This document shows positions 34,601 through 44,974 of a stretch of DNA of 64,000 nucleotides, in pieces (positions within the stretch are counted from its first letter, which is position 1; every line of letters begins with the position of its first letter). A program made the translations under genes and the position numbers. The stretch spans positions 236,647,462-236,711,461 of the forward strand of contig OY992538.1 in assembly GCA_963921195.1 (NCBI GenBank). Direction: 5' to 3'. A model generated the notes under the pieces. That model made no database searches, was not told where the DNA came from, and saw nothing but the letters and a program-made list of their open reading frames with translations. Origin of the DNA: Pegoplata infirma. Lineage: Eukaryota > Arthropoda > Insecta > Diptera > Anthomyiidae.

Positions 34601-34748
34601 TCTGCCCTTAACTGCCGCACGTCTTTAAATGAGATGGCCAAGCAGTTTAACATACGACTCATATGGGTCCCAGGGCACAGAGACATTCCAGGGAATTGCA
34701 AAGCCGATGAGCTTGCAAGACTAGGAACTACCTTACAGGTTCCAACAG
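31615..34748 (+). pseudogene. LOA-like retrotransposon ORF2: endonuclease, reverse transcriptase, RNase H (frame-broken, 3' deleted)
   Basis: ORF2 of a non-LTR element. The likely start is the ATG at 31615, beginning MLRFLQINLHHCK, because the APE-type endonuclease starts there; the frame is open from 31477. Endonuclease marks: FIQEPW, DANAHHSIWG and SDHRYI (31615-32280). Reverse transcriptase marks: KSPGPDG, KDFRPISLSSFLLKTMER, motif A AFLDIEGAFNN, motif B GTPQGGVLSPLLW and motif C YADDV. The frame shifts near 33537-33545, between motifs B and C. The second frame carries RNase H: FYTDGS, QAEMLAIKE, IYTDSQAA and GHRDIPGNCKADELAR. Similarity stops at 34748, where hairpin-element sequence resumes; the frame then reads on by chance to 34849. 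The missing C-terminal zinc-binding region is present in the copy at 61222-61895. The domain order fits RNase H-bearing I-group elements, most like LOA/Baggins; clade placement is inference. Confidence 0.88.
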
Positions 34749-34966
34749 AAATTTGGACCATTATTGAAGAAGTTATGAGTAAAAGAATTTTGAGTAAAGG
34801 AACAAATTACCAATTTTTAAAAATTCGGTATCTTTGGAACGGGTCATAAAAAAAATCTGAAAATTTACCACGAAGGAGTTTTCGAAGAGTACTGAAAACT
34901 GTAAACATATTGGGAAAATCTAAAAAAAATATATTCAAAGTGTCCGATTTAACATGGAATGCCCCA

Positions 34967-36444
34967 TATATTAATAAATAAAACACATTAAAAATTTATG
35001 TCCTTGTTTAAATATTGCATTTTTATTTTGAATTAATAAGGATTGTTTTTGTTTTAATTTGTTTTGGTTTTTTTTTTATTATTATTTTTTTTTTGTTTGC
35101 CGTTAAATTTGATTTGAGACGTTGAATATGAAATTAATTAAATTCATTCTTAAATATTTTACGACTTTTAGGATTTATTAATTTTTTTTTGTTTGTTTTA
35201 TTTTTTGTTCGTTTTACACTATCATTTCAAAATTTCTTAAACGAAAAGAGATATTATAATTTTAATACTGTGTGTATGCATACATAGTAGGTTCAAGTCA
35301 AGATCAAACCAATAATAATAATAATAGTTAATAATAATAATTTAATATAATAATAATAATAATGTTAATAATAAATTTTGGGAAAAAACGTGTAGGTAGA
35401 GGTGTAGGCGAGCGCAAATAGTTTGCCATTTTTTATTTATTATTTTTTTATTTTATTATTATTTTTTTAATGTTAAAAAATCTATTTTTATTTTTTTTTT
35501 TTCATTAAATATTTGAACTATACATAAATACAATTTAAAAATTATAGAAATTAAATGAATAATTCTTACATGTAGAGTAGATGATGTAAATGTAGATGAA
35601 TTAAAAAAATATTAATTATAAAAAAAAATTATATAAAAAATAGTAGTATTAATAAAAAAATAATACAAATAAATAATAATGTATCTACAAAACTTAACAT
35701 TAAGCAATGATAATATTGTAATATAATACAAAAGAGAATAATAGAATATTTAGAATTAAAAAAAAAAACTAAAAAGTTTTTTTTTTTTTTTGTTAAATAG
35801 AATTTACAAAAGAATTTGTATGTTTGGTATGGTTATGGTATGGTATAATATGATTTTTTTTTTTTTTAAACAAAAAAATTTATAAATTTTCATTTCATTC
35901 ATTTTTTTAAAAACGTCGCACAGAAGAAGAGTATTTTAAGTACATAGTTTTAATGAGGTGTCAAGTTAGGTAATTGGTTTAAGAAAACAGTAAAATTTTG
36001 ATTAAACGATTTGGTAGTATCAAGAAGAGGCCCTCCTTGTAATCGGTTGTGATTTCTATAAATCTGTTCATTCTTTTATAATAACTACCCGAGGAAAAAA
36101 GTTTATATATAATTTGATAAAATTATATATAATTATATATATTTGATAAAATTAGATAAATTAGATATAATTATGTATATATATATATTTTTTTATATAA
36201 AATTTTATAAAATTATATCTAATTTTATAAAATTTGATAAAATTATATATAATTTTATATATAATTTTATCAAATTATATATGGTTGCCAAATTATATCA
36301 ATTACCTTAAAAATGAGCTATTACTTTTTAAAATCCTTTGATTAGTTTTTGAATAACAACGTCTTAAATGTTGGTATGATGGAGCGTTTTCATGTTTTTA
36401 TCGATTTTTAAATGCAAAAAACTTAGCAAAAAAAGTAGAGTATA
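34967..36444. other. Very AT-rich DNA, no gene; ATA/AAT tracts
   Basis: (AATAAT)n at 35307-35370 and long (T)n runs. A TTTATATATAATTT self-complementary block lies at 36085-36300. No exon, no RNA gene seen. Confidence 0.5.
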
Positions 36445-37448
36445 CAGGGTGATTCAGTCACGACCCGCCGAATTTTACCAGCGTATTCCTTGGATCATTT
36501 CATAAAAATATGTCCATTACATACCACCCCCGAAAATGCAAGTGTGTGAAATGGCAGCGGTTTGAAAATGTTCGGATTGGCGGTCGGAGGGTAGTAGGGT
36601 AAAATTGATAACTTCTGAACCAAGGTCCCGATTATTTTGGTTTTGGGCTTGTTGGAAAGTTTTTTGGTAGATCTTTCAGAATCAATAACAAAAAAATTAA
36701 AAAAAAGTAAAATCGTCGAGATACAGAGCTTTTAAAAATAACATTTGAACAAAACGACATTAGAGTTTGTACATAACCTCAATTTGCTCAGCCAGATGGC
36801 AGGTAACTTATGTTTTTTCTCTCCTTGAAAGATTGCCCTACCTCTTACCTTTCCAAAATGCCCTAAATGAAGCCCATAGGTCATTCTGTTCTAAAGTTAT
36901 GACCAATTGACTGAAAAGAAAACAATTTTTTTTTTTGGGTTTGGAGGCGAAATAACAACACACATTCACTTGTTTTTGCAAATTATTAAGTTTAAGATCT
37001 TATTTTATAACAATTTTTTCAAATGGTCATAACTTTGGAACGGTAAGACCTATGGGCTTCTTCTAGGGCATTTTGGAAAGGTAAGGGGTAGGGCTATCTT
37101 TCAAGGAAAAAAAAAAACATTAGTTAAAATCTTATGTCTTTTTTTTCAAATTTTATTTTTAAAAACTCTGTATCTCGACAATCTCACTTTTTTTTATTTT
37201 TTTTGTTATTGATTCTGAAAGGTCGTCCAAAAAGTTTTCCAACAAACCCAAAAACAAAAAAATCGGGCCCTTGGTTCAGAAGTTATCAATTTTACCCTAC
37301 TACCCTCCGATCACCAATCTGAAAATTTGCAAACCGCTGCCATTTCGTACATTTGCATTATCGGGGATGGTCGTAATGGACATATTTTCTTGAAATGAGC
37401 CAAGGAATACGCTGGTAAAATTCGGCGGGTCGTGACTGAATCACCCTG
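36445..37448. mobile_element. 1.0-kb near-palindromic element, CAGGGTGATTCAG ends
   Basis: The arms pair almost throughout: CAGGGTGATTCAGTCACGAC against GTCGTGACTGAATCACCCTG, then AGTTATCAATTTTACCC and TTCCAAAATGCCCTA blocks. Centre near 36945. TA(TA) flanks both sides. No coding capacity. Confidence 0.85.
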
Positions 37449-37678
37449 TATAAAAAAAGTTTCAAACAAATTCAAATCATCAAAGTAAATTTTTACCAAA
37501 AATCGTTCGGTTTGATATGGAATGACTCATTTTTGTTAAACAAATGAAACATTTTTATGCTAGAATAAGTCAGAGTACTGCACTAGGACTGGGGGGAGGG
37601 GGGACTAAAAAATGATGTTTGTTTTTATGTCGTCCCCCTTTTTAGGGCGTGGATATAAAAAAAATATTGTAATAAATA

Positions 37679-38514
37679 GGAATGAGATTTCCATGTAAAT
37701 GTATGTTTTTTGTCGATAGTCTAAAATCAATATCGACCAATTATCTTTCCGAATCAAGAAATTTGCTTTAAAATGGCATCGATTTGTTTTTGCATATTTT
37801 GCACATTTTGGTGAAAATGCATATTTTTGCATATTTTGGTTTTAAGTGCATATATTGTACATATTTCCAACTTTTAAGTGCATATTTTTTGCATATTTTG
37901 ACATAAATTAGCAAAAACAAAAATTGAAATTTATTTTTTTAAAAACTATTTTAAATTTTAAAAATTTATTTTGAAAATAAGAAAAAATCTTTTTTTTTAA
38001 TTTTTCTAAAAAAAATTTCTTAATTTCCAAAAGTATCTTGCTTATAGATTTAAGATAAGTTAAGATAAGTTTTAAATGTTACTATTGAATCCCGGCGTTA
38101 TTTTTTGCTTTTAAAGAAGTTTTTCTACACTCAGAGAAGAGATATGATTGTAACAACCATAATTTAAGAGCTTCATATTATGATTGAAAATTGTATCATA
38201 GTATATTTATGCAATCATAAAATTTTTGTTGCATCATATTATGGTCCTAAATTACAATATTTCCAATATTTAGGATCATAACACGATTGCTGCAAAATTA
38301 TGGTTGTTATAAACAAGTTATGGTAAAATTTTCAATCATAATATGACGCTCTTGAACTGTGATCGCCACAATCATATCTCTTTTCTGCGTGTACGAAAAC
38401 AAGATTTTTATTGCTCACATTTTATTTTTTAGTTCATATTTTTAGATTTTTTAGTGCATATTTTGAATTTTTTAGCGCATATTTTCGATTTTTTAGTGCA
38501 TGAAAATCTCATCC
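37679..38514. mobile_element. Element with AGGAATGAGATTT ends and GCATATTTT arrays
   Basis: The ends AGGAATGAGATTTCCATG and CATGAAAATCTCATCCCT are inverted. Sub-terminal regions repeat TGCATATTTT on the left (37790-37905) and in the same sense on the right (38430-38510). Interrupted by 38128-38391. Confidence 0.55.
38128..38391. mobile_element. 264-bp TA-flanked palindromic MITE
   Basis: The ends are CACTCAGAGAAGAGATATGA and TCATATCTCTTTTCTGCGTG, with TA at 38126-38127 and 38392-38393. The interior folds on TTTATGATTG/CAATCATAA words. Confidence 0.85.
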
Positions 38515-38904
38515 CTGCACTCAAAAAATTATGTCGTTAACTGTTTGTAGTTTATTTAAAAAGTTTTCCATTTAGTCGTTTTTAAAAGAAAAAACATTTG
38601 TTTGATGTTCAGTTTTTATTACTGACTACTTCTGTCCTAAGTTTCAAAAATAACACACTAAAAAATAAAGACTTTCATTAACATTTAATCTTTAAAGTCA
38701 TTTATTTTTGTTCCGTAAGTGAAAACTACTGATTATTCTTTAAATTTTTAATGATTTGTGTAAGTATTTTTTTTTAAATTGTTGGTATTTTTTTAATGAG
38801 ATATCATTAGTTTTTACCTACACAAGTAGGTTATTTTTTGTAGAAAAAAAAAAATCAAAAAATTATTTATAGAAATATAAAAACATGTTTGTATCAAGTG
38901 ACTT

Positions 38905-38965
38905 TGGCACGATGGGTAGAGTGTCTGGCCAGAATGTAGTTGATTGCGGGATCGATTCCCCAAAA
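38905..38965 (+). other. tRNA-like / SINE-head sequence
   Basis: GGCACGATGGGTAGAGTGTC fits a D arm and A box (GCAC pairs with GTGT around GATGGGTAGA). GGGATCGATTCCCC fits a B box about 35 bp later. The acceptor stem is absent, the anticodon arm is weak and the T stem has mismatches, so it is not a functional tRNA. The flanks hold inverted TAGGTTATTTTTT / AAAAAATAACCTA. A tRNA-derived SINE remnant is the best guess. Confidence 0.45.
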
Positions 38966-39027
38966 TTTTATTAAACATTTTTAAAAAAAATATTTCAATA
39001 GAAAATTGTAAAAAATAACCTACGAAA

Positions 39028-39140
39028 TCATTAATTTTTAATGTTTTCGTAAGTTATTTTTTTCGAATTTGTTGGTAAAAATAACACAACAATCATTAAT
39101 TTTTAATGTTTTCGTAGGTTATTTTTTCGAATTTGTTGGT
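39028..39140 (+). repeat. Tandem pair of ~55-bp repeats
   Basis: ATCATTAATTTTTAATGTTT ... TTCGAATTTGTTGGTAAA occurs twice in direct orientation. Confidence 0.7.
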
Positions 39141-39231
39141 AAATTTATTAATATGAAATTCCTCCATTTACCCTCTAAATATAAAATTGGAATGCTTAAA
39201 AATATTTCACCTTTTCCATCACTATTTTAAA

Positions 39232-39902
39232 CCATCAATTGTTTTTCAGAAATAGTCAATTGTATTTCAGATTATCCATTTGTATTTCAGATATATATTC
39301 GATGGTATTTCAGATTTTCCATATGTATTTCAAAAATAGTCAATTGTATTTCAGATTCGTCCATTTGCATTTCTGAGTCATCTAATTGTATTTCAGTAAT
39401 AGTCAGTTGTATTTAAGAAATAGTCAATTGTATTTTAGAAATAGTTAATTTGTGTTTCAGAAATAGTTAATTGAATTTCAAAAATAGTCAATTGTATTTA
39501 GGAAACAGTCAATAAAATTTCTTATTGTATTTCAGAAATTTCCAATTATATTTCAGTAAATTTCTAAATGTAATAAAATAGTTTTTTCTGAAATACAATT
39601 GGAAATTTCTGAAATACAGTTTACTATTTCTGAAAAACAATTGACTAATTTTGAAATTTAATTTATTATTTCTAAAATACAATTATTAATTTCGGAAATA
39701 CAATTGACTTTTTCTGAAATAAAATTGAACAAATCTGAAATACAATTGCCTATTTCTAAAATACAATTGGAAAATCAGAAACACAATTGACTGTTTCAGA
39801 TACACAATCGGAAAATCTGAAACACAATTGACTGTTTCTGAAATTAAATTGGAAAATCTGAAATACAATTGAATATTTTTTAAATACGATTGGAAAATCA
39901 AA
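39232..39902. repeat. Minisatellite in inverted halves, unit about 22-24 bp
   Basis: The left half repeats TCAGAAATAGTCAATTGTAT; the right half (from about 39580) is the reverse-complement form CTGAAATACAATTGGAAA. About 28 units in total, diverged. Open frames here are repeat artefacts (QLYFRN-like). Confidence 0.82.
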
Positions 39903-40256
39903 AAAAAAAATATATTTTATATCCCTGAAGATGATCAACGGAGTATACCGAAATATTGGGCAGAACAATAAAAATAAATTCAAAAATTTAAACAATTGAA
40001 CAGTTCATGCGAATAAAGACGAATAGACCACTTTTTCGCAAACACGTTTTTTTGCATAAATGCATTTTATTAGCAGAGCCCTACAATCCTATGCAGACAT
40101 TTTGGGGAAATTTTGACTTTTAAGGCTATAAAAATTACTTTGAAAGTGCAATAATTAGTATATTTTTATATTTTTATTTAAATTGGGAGTGAACTAACGC
40201 AAAATTTTGATTAAATACAACACAAAAACATACAAAAATTTTACTTTCGGTAACAA

Positions 40257-40672
40257 TTGCTGTGTTTTTCAATAATTGGATTAATTTTCGGATTAATCTT
40301 ATTTAGTTTAAAATAAATATTTTAGCATGCCAAAACAAATTTGGAATATTTTTTTCCGTAATCTACGATAAATTAGCAATTATAATCCGAAAAAATAATA
40401 AAAAAAAATTGGAAAATTAAAAAAGTTATAAATAAATCAAAATTAATCCAATAAAATTTTAGGATTTAATAAATCCACTTTGGATTAATTTTGATTTATT
40501 TATAACTTTTATCATTCTCCAAATTTTTTTATTATTTTTTCGGAGTATAATTGCTAATTTATCGTAGATTACGGAAAAAAATATTCCAAATTTGTTTTGG
40601 TATTTTAAAATATTTTTTTAAACAAAATAAAATTAATCTGAAAATAAATCCACTTTTTGAAAAACACAGCAA
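40257..40672. mobile_element. 416-bp palindromic element, TTGCTGTGTTTTTCAA ends
   Basis: The ends TTGCTGTGTTTTTCAA and TTGAAAAACACAGCAA are perfect inverses. The arms pair to a centre near 40464 (TCGTAGATTACGGAAAAAA). Target duplication not clear. Confidence 0.8.
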
Positions 40673-42400
40673 ATGTGTTAAAAGAACATTACGAGGAACA
40701 AACCACACTTATTATATTGGCAAAAAATTTTACCGTTCTTGAGTTATAAGACTTTAAAGTGTGGATTAAGATCATATAACCACGAATACATGGTCTAAGC
40801 ATATTTTAACCGTCTTTTGAATTATTTTATTTCGGAAATCAAATCTTTAATATTATAACTCCTAAAAATGTTTTTAGTGTCATAAAAAATTACTACTGCA
40901 TCAAATGGCAGGAATATTAAAAAAAATTAACCAAAATTTTTTTTTGCATGTCCTTGCAATCCTTAAAAAGTGTATCCTTGAAGTCCTTAAAGTGTTACAA
41001 ACAAATACAACCATAGTTCGTCAAGTTTTGCAAGTCTCATGAAAATGTAGTCAAAATCAAATTAAAATCCTCAATCTATATAATTGACTATTTCTGAAAA
41101 TCAGTTAACGATTTCTGAAATACAATTAAAAATGGTGTAGATTTTCTGGGCATCCTCCTATGAAATACTTTATTGGTTCGACCGGATGTAAAAACCATCA
41201 GGAAATCGGATAACCAAAATTTTACTGTTTACTTTAGTGTTTTGTCTCTGTATAGGTGCTTTTTATTTCCCGTAAGGGATGTGTGTGAGTAAGTGTATGG
41301 GTAAAGCCTAGCCAAAAGTCATATTATTTAAAGTGTGCTTTACGCATGTGCTATCCAATTCGAATTAATTTTGTTATTTATTTTTTTTAAATTCTTTTCT
41401 TTCCTGTTTTTATTTTATATTCATTTTCGAAAGGCACTAAAATTTTGTAATTGTAATTTTTTTTTGTGTTAATTTTGTTATTCTTTCTCTTTTTTTGTTG
41501 GTGATGTTGGTTTGTGTGGTTTTTTTGTAAATCGATAATCTGATTTTTTGACAATTTATGTAGAAGGATAGATAGATGAATGAGTTCAATGGATGGATGA
41601 ATGAATGAATATCTGTGCATCGTTTATTAACTGAAGTCTATGAAAAAAGATTTATGTATTTTTAATTTCCTTTTCTGGTGTTTTTTTTTTCTTTCTTTTT
41701 CTTACATTTCAAATACAAAAATATTGAAAATAAAATTGTATATATGTGTGTGTATGTTTACAGTTACTTAATTTCCGTTTTTCGTTTTTAATGATGTTTA
41801 GATGTGTGTTTGTGTATATATGCAAGTATTTTAATGTTTTTTTAGATGTTCAAGCATTTTTTCAATTACAATTTCATTTTTCTAGTAGTTTTCAATACAG
41901 TTTTGTGTTTTTTTTATATATTTTTTTCGAATAAATACATTTAAGTAGTATATGGCTAAAGCGTTTTTTTTTTTAAATTTTACTTTTTGTTATTGTTAAA
42001 ATACAGATACATAGATGCTACTTTATTTCCTTTCTTCATTTAATAATTTAAATGTTTTTTTCTTTTTTTTTTTGGTTTTGTTTAAATAATTTATTGTAAT
42101 TTTTCGTCGTTAATTTCAAATATATTTCAAATGGTATAAATCAGTGGCAACAAAAATTAGAAATTGTTAAGAAAGTTATAAAATTTTTTTATTAAAAAAA
42201 ATTTATAAAAAACAATTAAAACAGTTAAATTCGGCCTTTCCGAATGTATTGATACCCACTATGAAAAAAAACTATAAAATAAAAAATTATTTGCAAAAAA
42301 AAAATAAAAAAAAAACTCCGCAAAAAAATGTTTTGTAAATAAATGAGTTTGTACTTTAAATACCATTCGGTGATCAATTCTGTTCAGATGTGTGAACCAG
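40673..42400. other. AT-rich DNA, no gene recognised
   Basis: T-rich tracts and a (GATG/GATA)n patch at 41567-41610. Short frames show no domain. Confidence 0.45.
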
Positions 42401-42409
42401 CAGCCGAAT

Positions 42410-42750
42410 TAAAGCATTTTGTATTTTTAGGTTATGTTGAATTTACCAAAATTTTCAAGGTGTCGTTACATTTTCATTCATAACTTTTTAACCGCTAAAC
42501 CGATTTCGCTTAAATGCCATACCAAACTGCTTAGGACAACAACAAGTAAATATGATAAGTCTTAGTCATATCTTCTTAATATTTTGGCCATGATCACCAT
42601 TTTCACAGACGGACATCGTTAAAATGTCTTAGACTCGATCTCTGATCAATAATATATATACTTTATCGGGTCCTAGACCGATTTTTCGATAAGTTACAAA
42701 CGGAATGACAAACTTATATAAACCCTCTACCTAAGTGGAGGGTATAAAAA
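42410..42750 (-). mobile_element. Mini-me-like element fragment
   Basis: On the minus strand it starts TTTTTATACCCTCCACTTAG, then GTTTGTCATTCCGTTTGTAA, GGTCTAGGACCCGATAAAG and CGATGTCCGTCTGTG, ending in GTTAAAAAGTTATGAATG. Same architecture as 27530-28386 but a different subfamily, with only one or two GTCC units. Confidence 0.6.
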
Positions 42751-43268
42751 CCTAAATCTGATTTAAATAACACTGTGCAACAAATTTAGGGCCACCGAGT
42801 GTACCTTGAATGGGACACAAAAAAAGTACCTTGAATGGGGGGAAAAAATTAAATACCATTAGTAGACCAAAACTTCGTAAATAACGGAAAAAGGTTAACT
42901 TGCCCCCGCATAAATCGACCATCCTAAATATGGTTTTGGGCCGCTAAAAAAAACATGTCGAATTATTTTTTGCTCTGAACAACATATTCAATTTTAATGA
43001 AGATCGGAGGGTGACACCAGGGAGCTTCCCTTGTCAGTACATCTAGAAAAATTTGGTTAAAATGGTGCTAACAGAAAATGAAAGCAATAATAACTTAAAG
43101 TGGGCTATTTTCTTAAGACGGGTCTAGACGGTAGAGATATAGCGAAATATATATACATATGTGGAGCTATAGGAGTGAAAAACTCTAGAAATATTTCCAG
43201 CTGATTTTATTTTTAGCCAAAAATTTTTGTTTTTGCAAAATTTTCTTTGGCTTTCAATATGTTTCCAT
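42751..43268. other. AT-rich DNA, no gene recognised
   Basis: A direct repetition of AAGTACCTTGAATGGG lies at about 42800-42840. Nothing else seen. Confidence 0.4.
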
Positions 43269-43270
43269 TA

Positions 43271-43852
43271 CACTCAAAGTAATGACTCTTTTCTCAATCT
43301 CAATTTGACATATACTATTTGACAAAGTTTTCTGTCAAAAAACAGATTTTAAGAAAATACAAAGTAAATTTTATCTATCATTTTACTTTTTTCTTTGTAA
43401 TCTTCATTTTACAGATAATAAACAAGAGTTTTCTGAAAAAATATAGACTTAAACAAAATACTTTGTATTTTTTTTGTTACCAAAAAACAAAATTTCATCT
43501 GCAATTTTACTAATTGCTCTGTAATCCGTTTTTAAAAAACTTCCAAATACTTCAACAGAAATAAAAGAGTACAAAAAGTTCGTGTTAAATGTTATAAATT
43601 TACATTTTTGTAACTATTGACGCATTAAAGCTAGCGCATTTAAACGATGGCAATTCCCAAATTTTTGTATGCAATTATTTATTGTCAACACTACTTGCTT
43701 TAAAACTAAAGCATTTAACAACATTTTACACTTTTTTTTATCGAAATAATTTTACAGAGGTTTTTTCGTAAAATTACAAAATTTTTTGAAAGTTATTTTC
43801 TGCTGGCTCAGCATAGTATATTTGTAATTTAAGCTAGTTATTATTTTGAGTG
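43271..43852. mobile_element. 582-bp TA-flanked MITE, CACTCAAAGTAATGAC end
   Basis: TA at 43269-43270 and 43853-43854; ends CACTCAAAGTAATGAC and GTTATTATTTTGAGTG. No coding capacity. Confidence 0.75.
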
Positions 43853-43854
43853 TA

Positions 43855-44664
43855 GCTGTTTTCTCTCCCGTTTAAAGGCGCCTTTAAAAATATGAACCCC
43901 CCAATTAAAAAAATAAAACTCCAGCTAAAAAGGTGTTTAAAATTTTCTGCAATTTCGATTTCTCAACGGCTGAAAATTTGTCCAGCGTATGTAAAAACTT
44001 TATTAAAGTAGAATAATATGAAACTTTAAAAGATTTTAAACAAATATATTTTAAATTTGAAAAATATCAGTAGATTTTTTCTTAAAATTTTCAAATTTCA
44101 ATTAGATCTCTTCAAATTAAAATTTTTCGAATTTAAAAATCTGTTTTCTTATATACATAATTTGATCTACAATAATATTTAATTAATCTTTATCAAATTT
44201 CTATTAATATTGCCATTTTTTTTAATATTCCCCAAATCCAATTAGTTTTTTTTTTATCAATTTTAAATAATTAAATTTTAATGATCTTTTTCGAATTTTA
44301 AAAAGCACCAAAAAAAAAAAACAGTTGATTTTTTCTGCTACTTGCGTTACTGAATTTTACATTTATATTTTTGCGACTTATTTCGAAGTACTTTGGGGCT
44401 TCGTTTTTTGAAGATTTTCTTTCGTTTTGCTTTGAAAAAATTGGGGCCGTAATAATCCAAAATTTGTTGCACAATAAAATTGAAAGCATAATTGAAGCTT
44501 GATCAATATGGTAAAATGTTTCATCAATTTTCGTCCAATTAAAAATATTATTAATATGTTTAAAGTTTTTATCAAAAACATAACTATTTTCTTTAAATTA
44601 ATAAATGTTTCGTTATATAAATGGAAAATTTAATAAACAATTTAATATTTATGGTATAACATTC
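43855..44664. other. AT-rich DNA, no gene recognised
   Basis: Only short frames without recognisable domains and T/A runs. No transposon ends seen. Confidence 0.4.
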
Positions 44665-44974
44665 GAATGGAGGTAAAATTAGAAAATTTGTTCCCATGAA
44701 TTTGATGAAACCATCTTTTAGTGAATTTTTCTAAAAATTCATTTTGAACAAATTTTTCATCAATAACATATTTTCGTCAATTTGATGAAAATGATTAAAT
44801 TTTTCATCACATTAATGAAAATCTTAATCATAAAAACTTAATAAAATTAAGTTTTTATGATAATATTGAATGATAATATTAAAATTAAAAACATTGTTAT
44901 TTCCTACGAATTGGATGAGAAATGGTTCTTAAAATTGATGTAGGAAAAAAATTTCCATATTTTTACCTCCATTC
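44665..44974. mobile_element. 310-bp element, GAATGGAGGTAAAA ends
   Basis: The ends are GAATGGAGGTAAAA and TTTTTACCTCCATTC. The interior repeats GATGAAA words and is similar to 45391-45545 (TTAGTGAATTTTCCTAAAAG ... CATCAATAACATA), which lacks the ends. Confidence 0.75.

Larger units (their letters stand above)
30076..34748 (+). mobile_element. LOA-like non-LTR retrotransposon, 5' part complete, 3' end deleted
   Basis: Extent of the element inside the hairpin element of 28811-34966. The 5' junction lies where the right hairpin arm stops matching the left arm (about 30075). The 3' junction lies after CAGGTTCCAACAG, where the hairpin arm resumes. Normal reverse-transcribed copies lose their 5' end; here the 3' end, tail and about 450 bp of target arm are missing instead. 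One later deletion explains this. Confidence 0.8.
28811..34966. mobile_element. Long hairpin (fold-back) element hosting the LOA copy
   Basis: The ends are inverted: TGGGGCATTCCATGT at 28811 and its complement at 34966, flanked by TA on both sides (28809-28810, 34967-34968). The outer about 220 bp pair (28811-29035 with 34745-34966). An inner block at about 29470-29770 pairs with 29780-30075, around a centre near 29775. The left-arm segment 29036-29470 has no partner, matching a deletion beside the LOA insert. No coding capacity of its own is seen. Confidence 0.75.

Noticed and set aside
38905..38965. Functional tRNA gene
   Set aside because: No acceptor stem, poor anticodon arm and mismatched T stem.
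39686..39995. Repetitive small proteins from the minisatellite (VSDFPIVYLKQ-type frames)
   Set aside because: The frames arise from the 22-24 bp repeat; there is no start or splice context and no sign of constraint.
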